Shown here piece after piece: positions 1 through 5,778 of a DNA stretch of 8,038 nucleotides. The stretch comes from JBBPYR01 sp038199755 (GTDB taxonomy: Bacteria; Chloroflexota; Ktedonobacteria; Ktedonobacterales; Ktedonobacteraceae). The DNA lies in NCBI GenBank assembly GCA_038199755.1, contig JBBPYR010000150.1, forward strand, positions 1 to 8,038. The letters are read 5' to 3'. The stretch's first letter is position 1. Each line of letters begins with the position of its first letter. Both the position numbers and the translations under genes were made by a program. The notes under the pieces were generated by a model, which searched no databases, had not been told where the DNA came from, and saw only the letters and a program-made list of their open reading frames with translations.

Positions 1-171
1 CCTCGGTGATGACACCTTTGAGCAGAGGATCTCGGAGGACGCTGGGAGCGGCTTTAGCCCTAAATATGACAAAAACTGTCGCGAAAATGGCCCTCTCAAA
101 GCTCTTCTGTAAAGAGGATCTCGGGAACCCTTGCATAAACTAGCTTCCCATGCTATACTATGGGGGTAACA
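1..171 (+). promoter_or_regulatory. CRISPR leader region
   Basis: Non-coding stretch directly before the first CRISPR repeat, on the side expected for the leader given that the repeats end in ATTGAAAC in the plus direction. It holds a promoter just before the array and a 12-base direct repeat, AGAGGATCTCGG, at 24-35 and 113-124 (89 bases apart). Leaders commonly carry the array promoter and sites used in spacer integration; whether this direct repeat has such a role is inference. I see no open reading frame here that resembles a cas gene. Confidence 0.7.
131..159 (+). promoter_or_regulatory. Promoter of the CRISPR array
   Basis: TTGCAT at 131-136 and TATACT at 154-159 are separated by exactly 17 bases, and the -10 is preceded by TGC (151-153), an extended -10. 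The -10 matches 5 of 6 consensus bases; the -35 matches only its TTG. Predicted transcription start is near 166, a few bases before the first repeat at 172, as expected for pre-crRNA transcription to the right. Confidence 0.65.
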
Positions 172-929
172 GTCTAAATGGCTGGGGCCGCTCGTTCGAG
201 ATTGAAACTACCCTGAAAGCCGTTGGCAATCGTTTTTGTATAGGTCTAAATGGCTGGGGCCGCTCGTTCGAGATTGAAACAAGCATATGCTTCACAGAAT
301 GAACATGAAGGTATTATGTCTAAATGGCTGGGGCCGCTCGTTCGAGATTGAAACTCCAGATTGTCCTTCATCTGCCAGGGCGATTTCAGTCTAAATGGCT
401 GGGGCCGCTCGTTCGAGATTGAAACCGCTCGACTTCGATGACTCCGTCACCTTTGATCGCTGGGTCTAAATGGCTGGGGCCGCTCGTTCGAGATTGAAAC
501 CGCATGACGGGCATGGGCGATGCGTAGGAATGGCACGTCTAAATGGCTGGGGCCGCTCGTTCGAGATTGAAACGCATTGTCCTAAAGGAGGACTGCATGG
601 AAAAAGATAGTCTAAATGGCTGGGGCCGCTCGTTCGAGATTGAAACGCTACACGCTGTTGACATGCGGATAGTAGATGATCTGTCTAAATGGCTGGGGCC
701 GCTCGTTCGAGATTGAAACGTTCAGGCTGGTGACTTGAGTCGCTTGAGCGTTGTTGTCTAAATGGCTGGGGCCGCTCGTTCGAGATTGAAACATAGTGCT
801 TGTCCAGCGAGATTGTTGTGTGTTCATTGTCTAAATGGCTGGGGCCGCTCGTTCGAGATTGAAACTCTGGACTGTTCCTTTGCAATGTGGTGTAGCCTCC
901 ATAGTCTAAATGGCTGGGGCCGCTCGTTC
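172..929 (+). CRISPR. CRISPR array, 10 full repeats plus a split 11th
   Basis: Ten identical 37-bp repeats start at 172, 244, 318, 389, 464, 537, 610, 683, 756 and 829. Each begins GTCTAAATGGCTGGGG and ends CGTTCGAGATTGAAAC. An 11th starts at 904 but keeps only its first 26 bases before an insertion sequence; its last 11 bases are at 2650-2660. The ten spacers are 35, 37, 34, 38, 36, 36, 36, 36, 36 and 38 bp. The ATTGAAAC end is the typical 8-nt 5' handle made by Cas6-type processing in type I and type III systems, which sets the direction as plus. The repeat can pair internally (GGC/GCC and CTCG-TT-CGAG). With no cas genes in view the subtype is open. All repeats being identical suggests recent or maintained activity. 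Confidence 0.97.
923..929. repeat. Left target-site duplication of the IS
   Basis: CTCGTTC, bases 20-26 of the 11th CRISPR repeat, is present here and again at 2643-2649. Removing the element with one copy restores a perfect 37-bp repeat. Base 930 is A where the intact repeat has G, so a 7-bp duplication fits best; an 8-bp duplication with one mismatch is possible. Confidence 0.88.
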
Positions 930-930
930 A

Positions 931-940
931 AGGGTCGGAA
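931..940 (+). repeat. IS left terminal inverted repeat
   Basis: AGGGTCGGAA is the exact reverse complement of 2633-2642. Scattered matches continue a few bases inward (T and A at the 12th and 13th positions). Confidence 0.8.
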
Positions 941-999
941 GTATTCTGCCAGTCGAAAAAGCTCAGCAGTTCCAGTATTTATGGAGTTGGCCGTTTTCT

Positions 1000-1031
1000 C
1001 CCATTGGTTTGCCGAAACCAGTGGGTTTTTT
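1000..1031 (+). terminator. Intrinsic terminator at the array-facing end of the IS
   Basis: CCCATTGGTTT (1000-1010), loop GCCG (1011-1014), AAACCAGTGGG (1015-1025), then six T (1026-1031). The 11-bp stem has one G-U pair in the plus-strand RNA and a C/A mismatch in the minus-strand RNA. The T-run follows only on the plus strand, so it should stop transcripts arriving from the CRISPR array rather than those of the transposase. Confidence 0.8.
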
Positions 1032-1174
1032 GGGGCCTTTTTGCAGGGGTGGAGGGGAAAAGGGTCAGTGGAGATGGGGGTGAAGCGGTCGAAAGGCCAA
1101 AACAAGGCAGCCGAAGCAAGCACACCTCGCAACGAGCTGCGTTTGGTAGAGTTCTTTGACGCCCTGGCGAGCGG

Positions 1175-2521
1175 CTAGGCGACCTGACCGATCATGGTGG
1201 TGAACAAGGAGGCGTTACGGGTGCGTGCTCGTTGTAACGCCTGCGCATTGATGATGAGGCAGGTCAGGGTATTGAGAGTGCGCACCGAGTGAATGTTGCG
1301 CACTTTCGGTCGCTCTAAGCCCAGGGCTTTGGAGTGACTGTTGCCACGCTCAGTACTGGTGCGTTGGCGATAGACGGCCTTGTAGAGCGGACTCTCGCGA
1401 TCCAGCGTCACGCGCACTTGTCCGCCCAGTTCCCCGTTGAGGTCTTTGACACAGCCTTTCTCCTTGCGGAATTGCACGTGGTCACACGTCTGCCCGGTCT
1501 TCTCGGGGAAGAGCAGGGGGCAGCGGAACCGCTTGGCACGGTAGCCGTTGGTATGGTTGAACTCGAAGGTGGGATGCATGCGCAGCCCTTTGTCGCACAA
1601 CGGCACGCCATCAGGATCGCGGCGGCTCTCAGGATGACCATGCGAGTTGAAGGCGATGGCAGCCATGCCGTGGCGCGAGGCGGTGCCTTGATAGCAATAC
1701 CAGGCATCGAAGGCGGCGTCGGCGGCGATATGGTGGGGAAAGAAGCCCAAGGAGGCGACCGTGCGGAAGTACAAAGTGGGAAAGTACGTGATATCACCCT
1801 CGTTAAAGGGCTGCGTGTACTGCGCCAGAATGACATCGCCGTAGACCGGGTCGGTGCAGGTGGCCAAGCCGAGGCCATAGCCGAACAAGCTCTCCTTTTT
1901 GACGATTTTGCTGCCATCAGGCTGCTCCTGATTGCTGCTTTTCTTAACGCCGAGGCGACAATCGGGGTCGCCTTTAGGGATGTGGGTGACATCAAAGGTG
2001 CCTGGAACATAGACGCGGGGATTGTTCTCGCGCACCCAGCCATAGATATGGGTCACGTCGAAGGAGACGACCTCGCCGAGTCCGGGGATTTCCTCGCGCA
2101 GGTCCTCCACCGTGCGCAACAACAACGTTTGCAGCACGCCTTGCGAGAGGATGCGTTGCTGCTCAGTGAACCAGCGGGAGGTGGGCACCGTGCTCTGAAC
2201 GTCAAAGCCATAGGGCTGCGTGTAATCGTAGACGGGACGAAAGCCCAACTCGAGCACCAGCAAGGGATGCTCCACCAGGTACTGACGCAAGCGCGTGCAG
2301 GAGATCAACCCTTCTTGCAGCTTGAGCAGCAGAGCTTTGATGTAGGCACTCTGGGGATGAGGTCGCTTCCCAGGCTGAGAGGGGTCGATGACGGGTTCAG
2401 GGACAACCCTCCAATCAAAGAGGGAAAAAAAGGTGCGATAGCGTTGCACTAAGGCGTCATAGTCCAGCATGTCGGTCATAGTCCGCTGGTCAAAGACGTG
2501 CGAGTATGGTATGATGCTCAT
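1175..2521 (-). CDS. IS4-type DDE transposase
   Basis: The 448-residue transposase of the surrounding insertion sequence; it cuts and joins the element ends through a metal-dependent RNase H-like core. Catalytic residues by pattern: D155 in VVSFDVTH, D268 in IAADAAFDAW and E391 in STERGN. Y384, R387, E391 and K398 have exactly the Y-(2)-R-(3)-E-(6)-K spacing that defines the IS4 group signature. The N-terminal ~115 residues form a helical region typical of DNA-binding heads in this group. The start at 2521 is supported by AAGGAG (plus 2528-2533) six bases upstream. No frameshift or internal stop is seen, so the enzyme may be active. The long plus-strand open frame opposite it is a shadow. IS1182-like or ungrouped relatives are alternatives for the family name. 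Confidence 0.92.
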   Translation of the reverse strand: MSIIPYSHVFDQRTMTDMLDYDALVQRYRTFFSLFDWRVVPEPVIDPSQPGKRPHPQSAYIKALLLKLQEGLISCTRLRQYLVEHPLLVLELGFRPVYDYTQPYGFDVQSTVPTSRWFTEQQRILSQGVLQTLLLRTVEDLREEIPGLGEVVSFDVTHIYGWVRENNPRVYVPGTFDVTHIPKGDPDCRLGVKKSSNQEQPDGSKIVKKESLFGYGLGLATCTDPVYGDVILAQYTQPFNEGDITYFPTLYFRTVASLGFFPHHIAADAAFDAWYCYQGTASRHGMAAIAFNSHGHPESRRDPDGVPLCDKGLRMHPTFEFNHTNGYRAKRFRCPLLFPEKTGQTCDHVQFRKEKGCVKDLNGELGGQVRVTLDRESPLYKAVYRQRTSTERGNSHSKALGLERPKVRNIHSVRTLNTLTCLIINAQALQRARTRNASLFTTMIGQVA

Positions 2522-2549
2522 GGTTCACTCCTTGCGGCACACGATAGAA

Positions 2550-2578
2550 ACGATAATCACTTTTAACTGTGCCTGCAA
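2550..2578 (-). promoter_or_regulatory. Possible transposase promoter
   Basis: On the minus strand TTGCAG (plus 2573-2578) and TATCGT (plus 2550-2555) are 17 bases apart, upstream of the transposase ribosome site. Each hexamer matches consensus only partly (4 of 6), so the call is weak. Confidence 0.3.
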
Positions 2579-2632
2579 GTGGGGGTCCTGTCAAGTCCTG
2601 GCTCGATACACCGCTTGCTTGTTAGGAATTAG

Positions 2633-2642
2633 TTCCGACCCT
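2633..2642 (-). repeat. IS right terminal inverted repeat
   Basis: TTCCGACCCT, the exact reverse complement of the left end at 931-940, directly before the second CTCGTTC copy. Confidence 0.8.
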
Positions 2643-2660
2643 CTCGTTCGAGATTGAAAC
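2643..2660 (+). CRISPR. Detached 3' part of the last CRISPR repeat
   Basis: CTCGTTCGAGATTGAAAC is identical to the last 18 bases of the array repeat. The first seven bases are the right target-site duplication; the last 11 (2650-2660) complete the repeat begun at 904. No further repeat follows, so this was the leader-distal end of the array before the insertion. The DNA from 2661 to 2793 shows no gene. Confidence 0.92.
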
Positions 2661-2793
2661 ACCATTACACACTACAGTGGCACTTCTTTTCGAAAAAGCG
2701 TAAGAAGCCTCCTCGGAAGCACAACCAGGCAAGTAGCTAGGAGATTGTCAGGCTGCGTTTAGTGCCAGCATAAAAAAAAGACTTTTGGGTAAC

Positions 2794-2822
2794 TTGACAG
2801 AGGTCGTTTTCTCTGGTATTAT
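2794..2822 (+). promoter_or_regulatory. Promoter of the TetR/monooxygenase unit
   Basis: A perfect TTGACA at 2794-2799 and TATTAT at 2817-2822 are 17 bases apart, with TGG (2814-2816) giving an extended -10. The start point would fall near 2829, inside the palindromes that follow. This is a strong sigma70-type promoter and so probably needs repression. Confidence 0.8.
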
Positions 2823-2825
2823 TTG

Positions 2826-2852
2826 TTCAACGGACGTTGAATGAACATCCGT
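2826..2852. promoter_or_regulatory. Likely TetR operator, two overlapping palindromes
   Basis: TTCAACG-GA-CGTTGAA (2826-2841) is a perfect 16-bp palindrome. Overlapping it, ACGGACGTT-GAATG-AACATCCGT (arms 2830-2838 and 2844-2852) matches in 8 of 9 arm positions. Both cover the predicted transcription start and end 23 bp before the regulator's ATG. Size and position fit a TetR-family dimer site, possibly for two dimers, and so autorepression. Confidence 0.65.
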
Positions 2853-2875
2853 GATGGAAATGAGGGGTGGGTAGT

Positions 2876-3493
2876 ATGCCTGAAGAAAAGGACCGAGTGA
2901 CCAGTCGCGATATCAAGGCCCAGGAGCGGCGGCAGCAAATCCTCGTGGTCGCGAAGAAGTTGTTTGCCGAGGATGGCTATCATGCCACCTCCATGCGAAC
3001 GCTGAATAAAGCGCTGGGTGTAGCTGAGGCATTGACCTATCACTATTTTCCAGGAGGGAAATTGGAAATTTTGCAGACCATCATACGAGAGGGGAGGGCG
3101 GCAAGAGTTGCCGAGATCGAAGCTCTGGCTCCCATGTTTCGTGATGACCTTTCATTGCGGGAGGCCCTCTTGCTTGCGGCCCGTGTTGGTATCAGTACCT
3201 TTACTGCGGATAAAGAGTGGTTTCAGATCATAATGCGGGAGAGAAATTGGCTACGACGGGAGGAGTGGATAACTACCCTGGCTGTCGGTGATGCTCCAAT
3301 GCAATTTTTGTATGATTTTTTCGCTCGTCGTATGGCACAGGGCGAGATACGAGAAATGGATCTGCGTTTTGCCTTCATGCAGTTTTTTGCGGGTAGTATC
3401 GTCTATTTTCTCTTTGCAGAGGATGATGGTACCAATGATAAGCCGTATATCGAACGATTGGTGGATTTCACCGCCCGCGTATGGTCCAGGTGA
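2876..3493 (+). CDS. TetR/AcrR-family transcriptional regulator
   Basis: A 205-residue protein of normal length for TetR-family repressors. Residues about 18-65 form the N-terminal helix-turn-helix domain, with the characteristic LFAEDGYHATSM start and an LGVAEALTYHYFPGGK recognition-helix end. The remaining ~140 residues are helical and variable, as expected for the ligand-binding and dimer domain. I chose ATG at 2876 because GAGGGG (2862-2867) lies 8 bases before it; an in-frame GTG at 2867 would add three residues but overlap that site. The monooxygenase begins 64 bases downstream on the same strand, so the likely job is control of that enzyme in response to its substrate or a related small molecule. 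The ligand is unknown. Confidence 0.9.
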   Translation: MPEEKDRVTSRDIKAQERRQQILVVAKKLFAEDGYHATSMRTLNKALGVAEALTYHYFPGGKLEILQTIIREGRAARVAEIEALAPMFRDDLSLREALLLAARVGISTFTADKEWFQIIMRERNWLRREEWITTLAVGDAPMQFLYDFFARRMAQGEIREMDLRFAFMQFFAGSIVYFLFAEDDGTNDKPYIERLVDFTARVWSR

Positions 3494-3516
3494 GGACAAA
3501 AAATTTTTTGTCCTCA
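3491..3516. repeat. Perfect 26-bp palindrome over the TetR stop codon
   Basis: TGAGGACAAAAAA (3491-3503) is followed directly by its exact reverse complement (3504-3516). The first three bases are the regulator's stop codon. It could be a symmetric protein site, a cruciform, or an RNA hairpin between the two genes. It is not a standard terminator, because the T-run is inside the stem and none follows. Confidence 0.85.
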
Positions 3517-3557
3517 AAATTCAACGAACGATCACTGAAAAGAAGGGAAAGATGATC

Positions 3558-5120
3558 ATGGAGCAAAGATCGAGAATTGACGTGTTGATTGTCGGGGCTG
3601 GACCGGTTGGTTTGACCCTGGCGAATAGTCTTGCCCGTTGCGGCGTTACTGTGCGTATCATCGAGCAAGGCGCTGCTCTGCAGTGCGAAGTGCGTGCGAA
3701 AGGGCTGAAGCCGCGTACGGAGGAAATCTTTGAGGACCTGGGGGTGCTGGATCAGATTCATGTACGCGGCCAGCGTAACCCGCTGATGCGCTTCTATAAG
3801 CGAGAGCAACTCGTGCGTGAGGTTGATTACGCGTCCGAGGCAACTAATCAACCAACTCCTGATGTGCCCTATCGGGGTTCGTTCCAGATTGGGCAAAACA
3901 ATACGCAGACAGTGTTACAAGAAAGTCTGGCCCAAAAGAATAGACAGGTGGAGTTCGATAGTCATCTGTTAACGGTGACACAGCAGGACGACTGCGTGCT
4001 GGCGCAGATTGTCCACTCAGGTGAGATGGAGACGATCCAGGCTCGTTATCTAGTTGGTTGCGATGGCGGACACAGTAGCGTACGTCACCTCGGTGGGTTT
4101 TCGTTTCTGGGCGAGACGCTAGAAGGGGAGTGGTTTCTCAACGCCGGTATCGATGTAGAGGGATTGGACCCTCACTATGGGCACTATTGGATGGATGCGC
4201 CGGAAGGATTGATGGGTTTTACACATATGCGCTATGACCATCTGTGGGTGTTTCAGGCTCGTTTGTCTTCGGATGCATACGATCTTTCATTGGAAACCTG
4301 TCAACGCATCTTTGATGAACGCGCAGGACTACCGAGCGTACGGATAAGCGATCTGCACTGGTCCTCTCTCTGGCGACCGAACATCCGTATGGTTGAGCAG
4401 TACCGCCATGGCCGCATCTTTCTGGCTGGGGATGCGGCCCATGTCCACTCTGGGGCGGGTGGGCAAGGCATGAATACTGGCATTGGTGATGCCTACAACC
4501 TTGGCTGGAAACTGGCTGCCGTTCTGCATGGTGCTCCGGAGGACGTACTGGATAGCTACCATGCTGAACGCTTTCCCGTGGCCCAGGGCGTTCTGGCTTC
4601 CACGACGATTTATCACAAGAAATTAGTTCGTCCCAATTCTGGGAATGCGCAAAATTTTATCAATCTTTCGTTGGGCAAAGAGACTGATCTCTCGCAACTT
4701 GGCATTACCTATCGAGGTGGTCCCCTGGCTTGTGATCCTGATGACGCGACCGACATTCGCGCCGGAGATCGCGCTCCCGATTCGCCCTTCATCTTTTTCT
4801 CTCATGGGCAGCGAGGCCGACTCTTCGAGCTGTTTCGTGGGACGCATTTCACATTGCTGACGTTTACTGATCAGTCCGCGCCACAACTATCGGATCTTTA
4901 CCAAGATATCGTGCATGCGTATACCATCACGCGTGGAAGCAACATCCTGGTTCCCTCTGATCACGCATTGCTTGACATCGATGGCTACGCCTACCATTTC
5001 TATGGCATCCGGCGAGATGCTATGATTCTGGTGCGTCCTGATGGGTACATCGGTCTGACCACCGGCGGCTTTGATGTGCAGCCGATCAACGATTATCTGT
5101 ACAGGGTAACCGGTCGATAA
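3558..5120 (+). CDS. FAD-dependent aromatic monooxygenase (class A)
   Basis: A 520-residue flavoprotein hydroxylase of the PheA/MhpA/RdmE type (FAD_binding_3), which uses NAD(P)H and O2 to hydroxylate an aromatic or polyketide substrate. The N-terminal Rossmann motif is GAGPVG (13-18), with E36 at the end of strand 2 for the ribose. The DG motif is VGCDGGHSSVR (166-176). The GD motif is FLAGDAAH (288-295), followed by GGQGMNTGIGDAYNLGWKLA (301-320). The C-terminal ~120 residues (GDRAPD onward, ending near ILVRPDGYIGL) resemble the thioredoxin-like tail of this subfamily. Start: AAGGGA (3543-3548) lies 9 bases before ATG 3558; an in-frame ATG at 3552 would add two residues. The longer open frame upstream overlaps the TetR gene and is ignored. 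The TetR neighbour suggests inducible catabolism or antibiotic inactivation (as in Rox or TetX relatives), but the substrate is unknown. Confidence 0.92.
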   Translation: MEQRSRIDVLIVGAGPVGLTLANSLARCGVTVRIIEQGAALQCEVRAKGLKPRTEEIFEDLGVLDQIHVRGQRNPLMRFYKREQLVREVDYASEATNQPTPDVPYRGSFQIGQNNTQTVLQESLAQKNRQVEFDSHLLTVTQQDDCVLAQIVHSGEMETIQARYLVGCDGGHSSVRHLGGFSFLGETLEGEWFLNAGIDVEGLDPHYGHYWMDAPEGLMGFTHMRYDHLWVFQARLSSDAYDLSLETCQRIFDERAGLPSVRISDLHWSSLWRPNIRMVEQYRHGRIFLAGDAAHVHSGAGGQGMNTGIGDAYNLGWKLAAVLHGAPEDVLDSYHAERFPVAQGVLASTTIYHKKLVRPNSGNAQNFINLSLGKETDLSQLGITYRGGPLACDPDDATDIRAGDRAPDSPFIFFSHGQRGRLFELFRGTHFTLLTFTDQSAPQLSDLYQDIVHAYTITRGSNILVPSDHALLDIDGYAYHFYGIRRDAMILVRPDGYIGLTTGGFDVQPINDYLYRVTGR

Positions 5121-5124
5121 GAGT

Positions 5125-5221
5125 AGCACCGGCATACAGGTGAGTCGGTGTCGAGCTTACATAAATGAGAAGCTATTGAGTCAAAACGCGTTAAGATCGG
5201 CTCACAATTGTCGCCGGTGCT
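5125..5221. repeat. Imperfect long inverted repeat downstream of the monooxygenase
   Basis: AGCACCGGC (5125-5133) and GCCGGTGCT (5213-5221) are exact reverse complements. After 7-8 unmatched bases the arms match again as TGAGTCG against TGAGCCG read from the other strand. The structure spans 97 bp with ~24-base arms. It could be an RNA hairpin closing the operon, or a small decayed mobile repeat. No T-run follows, so it is not a classic terminator. Confidence 0.55.
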
Positions 5222-5406
5222 GAACTGGAATTCCCCCAGATTTGGAGAGCCAGAGAAGAGGCAGTCATGAAGGAGCTACACCACCCACAATGAAAAAGGA
5301 TAGAATAGAGAAGGATACTCTGGCCCAAAGATCGGAGATTTTTTGTGCCAACTGAGCCAGCAGAAGAGACTGATCTGGGTGGGGGGAGGAACCACACATT
5401 GTTGCC

Positions 5407-5425
5407 CAGCACAGATGCTGTTTTT
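5407..5425 (+). terminator. Weak hairpin with T-run
   Basis: CAGCA (5407-5411), loop CAGA, TGCTG (5416-5420), then five T. With only five base pairs it may be chance; if real it would stop read-through from the monooxygenase direction. Confidence 0.25.
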
Positions 5426-5526
5426 CTGCACTGGAGCTCATAGAGGAGAATCTTGGCTCAGACTCACCCATGCCAGAATATCCCCTGAAACAAAGGATAA
5501 TGAATAGAAGAACAAGGAGGAGGAGG

Positions 5527-5600
5527 ATGGAGATACTCTCTGCACGGTGTGCAGGTCTGGATGTAATAAGAAGACCATTCGGGCCTGTATCGTCTACAGG
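5527..5600 (+). pseudogene. IS110-family transposase, N-terminal remnant
   Basis: ATG 5527, after a purine-rich AAGGAGGAGGAGG, opens MEILSARCAGLDV. If one C is restored at 5565/5566 the frame continues HKKTIRACIVYR to 5600. RCAGLDVHKKT is the typical start of IS110-family (DEDD, RuvC-like) transposases, and the aspartate of LDVHK is the first catalytic residue. A single-base deletion in the His codon and loss of everything after about residue 25 make this a scar. The frame stays open to a TAA at 5703-5705, but residues after IVYR do not look like IS110. The alternative of chance similarity is unlikely given the match in two adjacent frames. Confidence 0.65.
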
Positions 5601-5778
5601 CTCTCTCATTTGATATTGTGGAATTCACAAACGTACTACCGCGTCTTTAGCCGCGTCACTGGTGGTCGTAAGCCAGAACACGATTTGTTTGAAGGGCTAC
5701 GCTAAACCTCATCACTCCCACACCTATAGGTCAATACCTCATGCAAATAGCAGACCAACCAAAAGAAAGGACACTTCA

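Larger units (their letters stand above)
930..2642 (-). mobile_element. IS4-type insertion sequence, complete, inside a CRISPR repeat
   Basis: A 1713-bp element with matching ends: AGGGTCGGAA at 931-940 on the left and its reverse complement at 2633-2642 on the right. It is flanked by CTCGTTC on both sides. It carries one transposase gene on the minus strand (1175-2521), about 245 bp of non-coding DNA at the left end and about 120 bp at the right end, which holds the transposase start region. The ends are fixed unusually well because the interrupted target is a known sequence, the CRISPR repeat. Family placement rests on the transposase's DDE residues and YREK signature. The exact IS name or subgroup cannot be assigned without a database comparison. 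Confidence 0.92.
5121..5526. other. Non-coding stretch after the monooxygenase
   Basis: About 400 bases with no convincing gene. It holds an imperfect inverted repeat (5125-5221), a second 8-bp inverted repeat (CTGAGCCA 5352-5359 with TGGCTCAG 5454-5461) and a small hairpin with a T-run (5407-5425). A minus-strand frame at 5265-5609 encodes a hydrophobic stretch but overlaps the IS110 remnant in antisense and has no recognised family. If the IS110 remnant kept its left end, that end would lie in this stretch. Confidence 0.5.

Noticed and set aside
448..456. CACCTTTGA shared between spacer 4 and the leader (13-21), as possible self-targeting
   Set aside because: Nine bases is within chance and far below a protospacer match.
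904..940. A naturally degenerate terminal CRISPR repeat
   Set aside because: The missing 11 bases are present at 2650-2660 beyond an IS with matching ends and a target duplication, so it is interrupted rather than decayed.
762..1178. Plus-strand open frame of 138 codons across the last repeats and the IS left end
   Set aside because: It starts inside a CRISPR repeat, translates repeat and spacer sequence, crosses the IS junction and the terminator, and has no recognisable domain.
1334..2452. 372-codon plus-strand open frame opposite the transposase
   Set aside because: It is the antisense of a clearly recognisable DDE transposase in GC-rich DNA, with no domain of its own.
3288..3557. N-terminal extension of the monooxygenase to residue 610
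   Set aside because: It overlaps the TetR gene, the extra residues match nothing in the family, and the Rossmann motif and ribosome site place the start at 3558 (or 3552).
5265..5609. Minus-strand 114-residue frame with a hydrophobic segment
   Set aside because: It is antisense to the IS110 remnant, has no recognised family and no supported start; the hydrophobic stretch comes from reading a purine-rich run in reverse.
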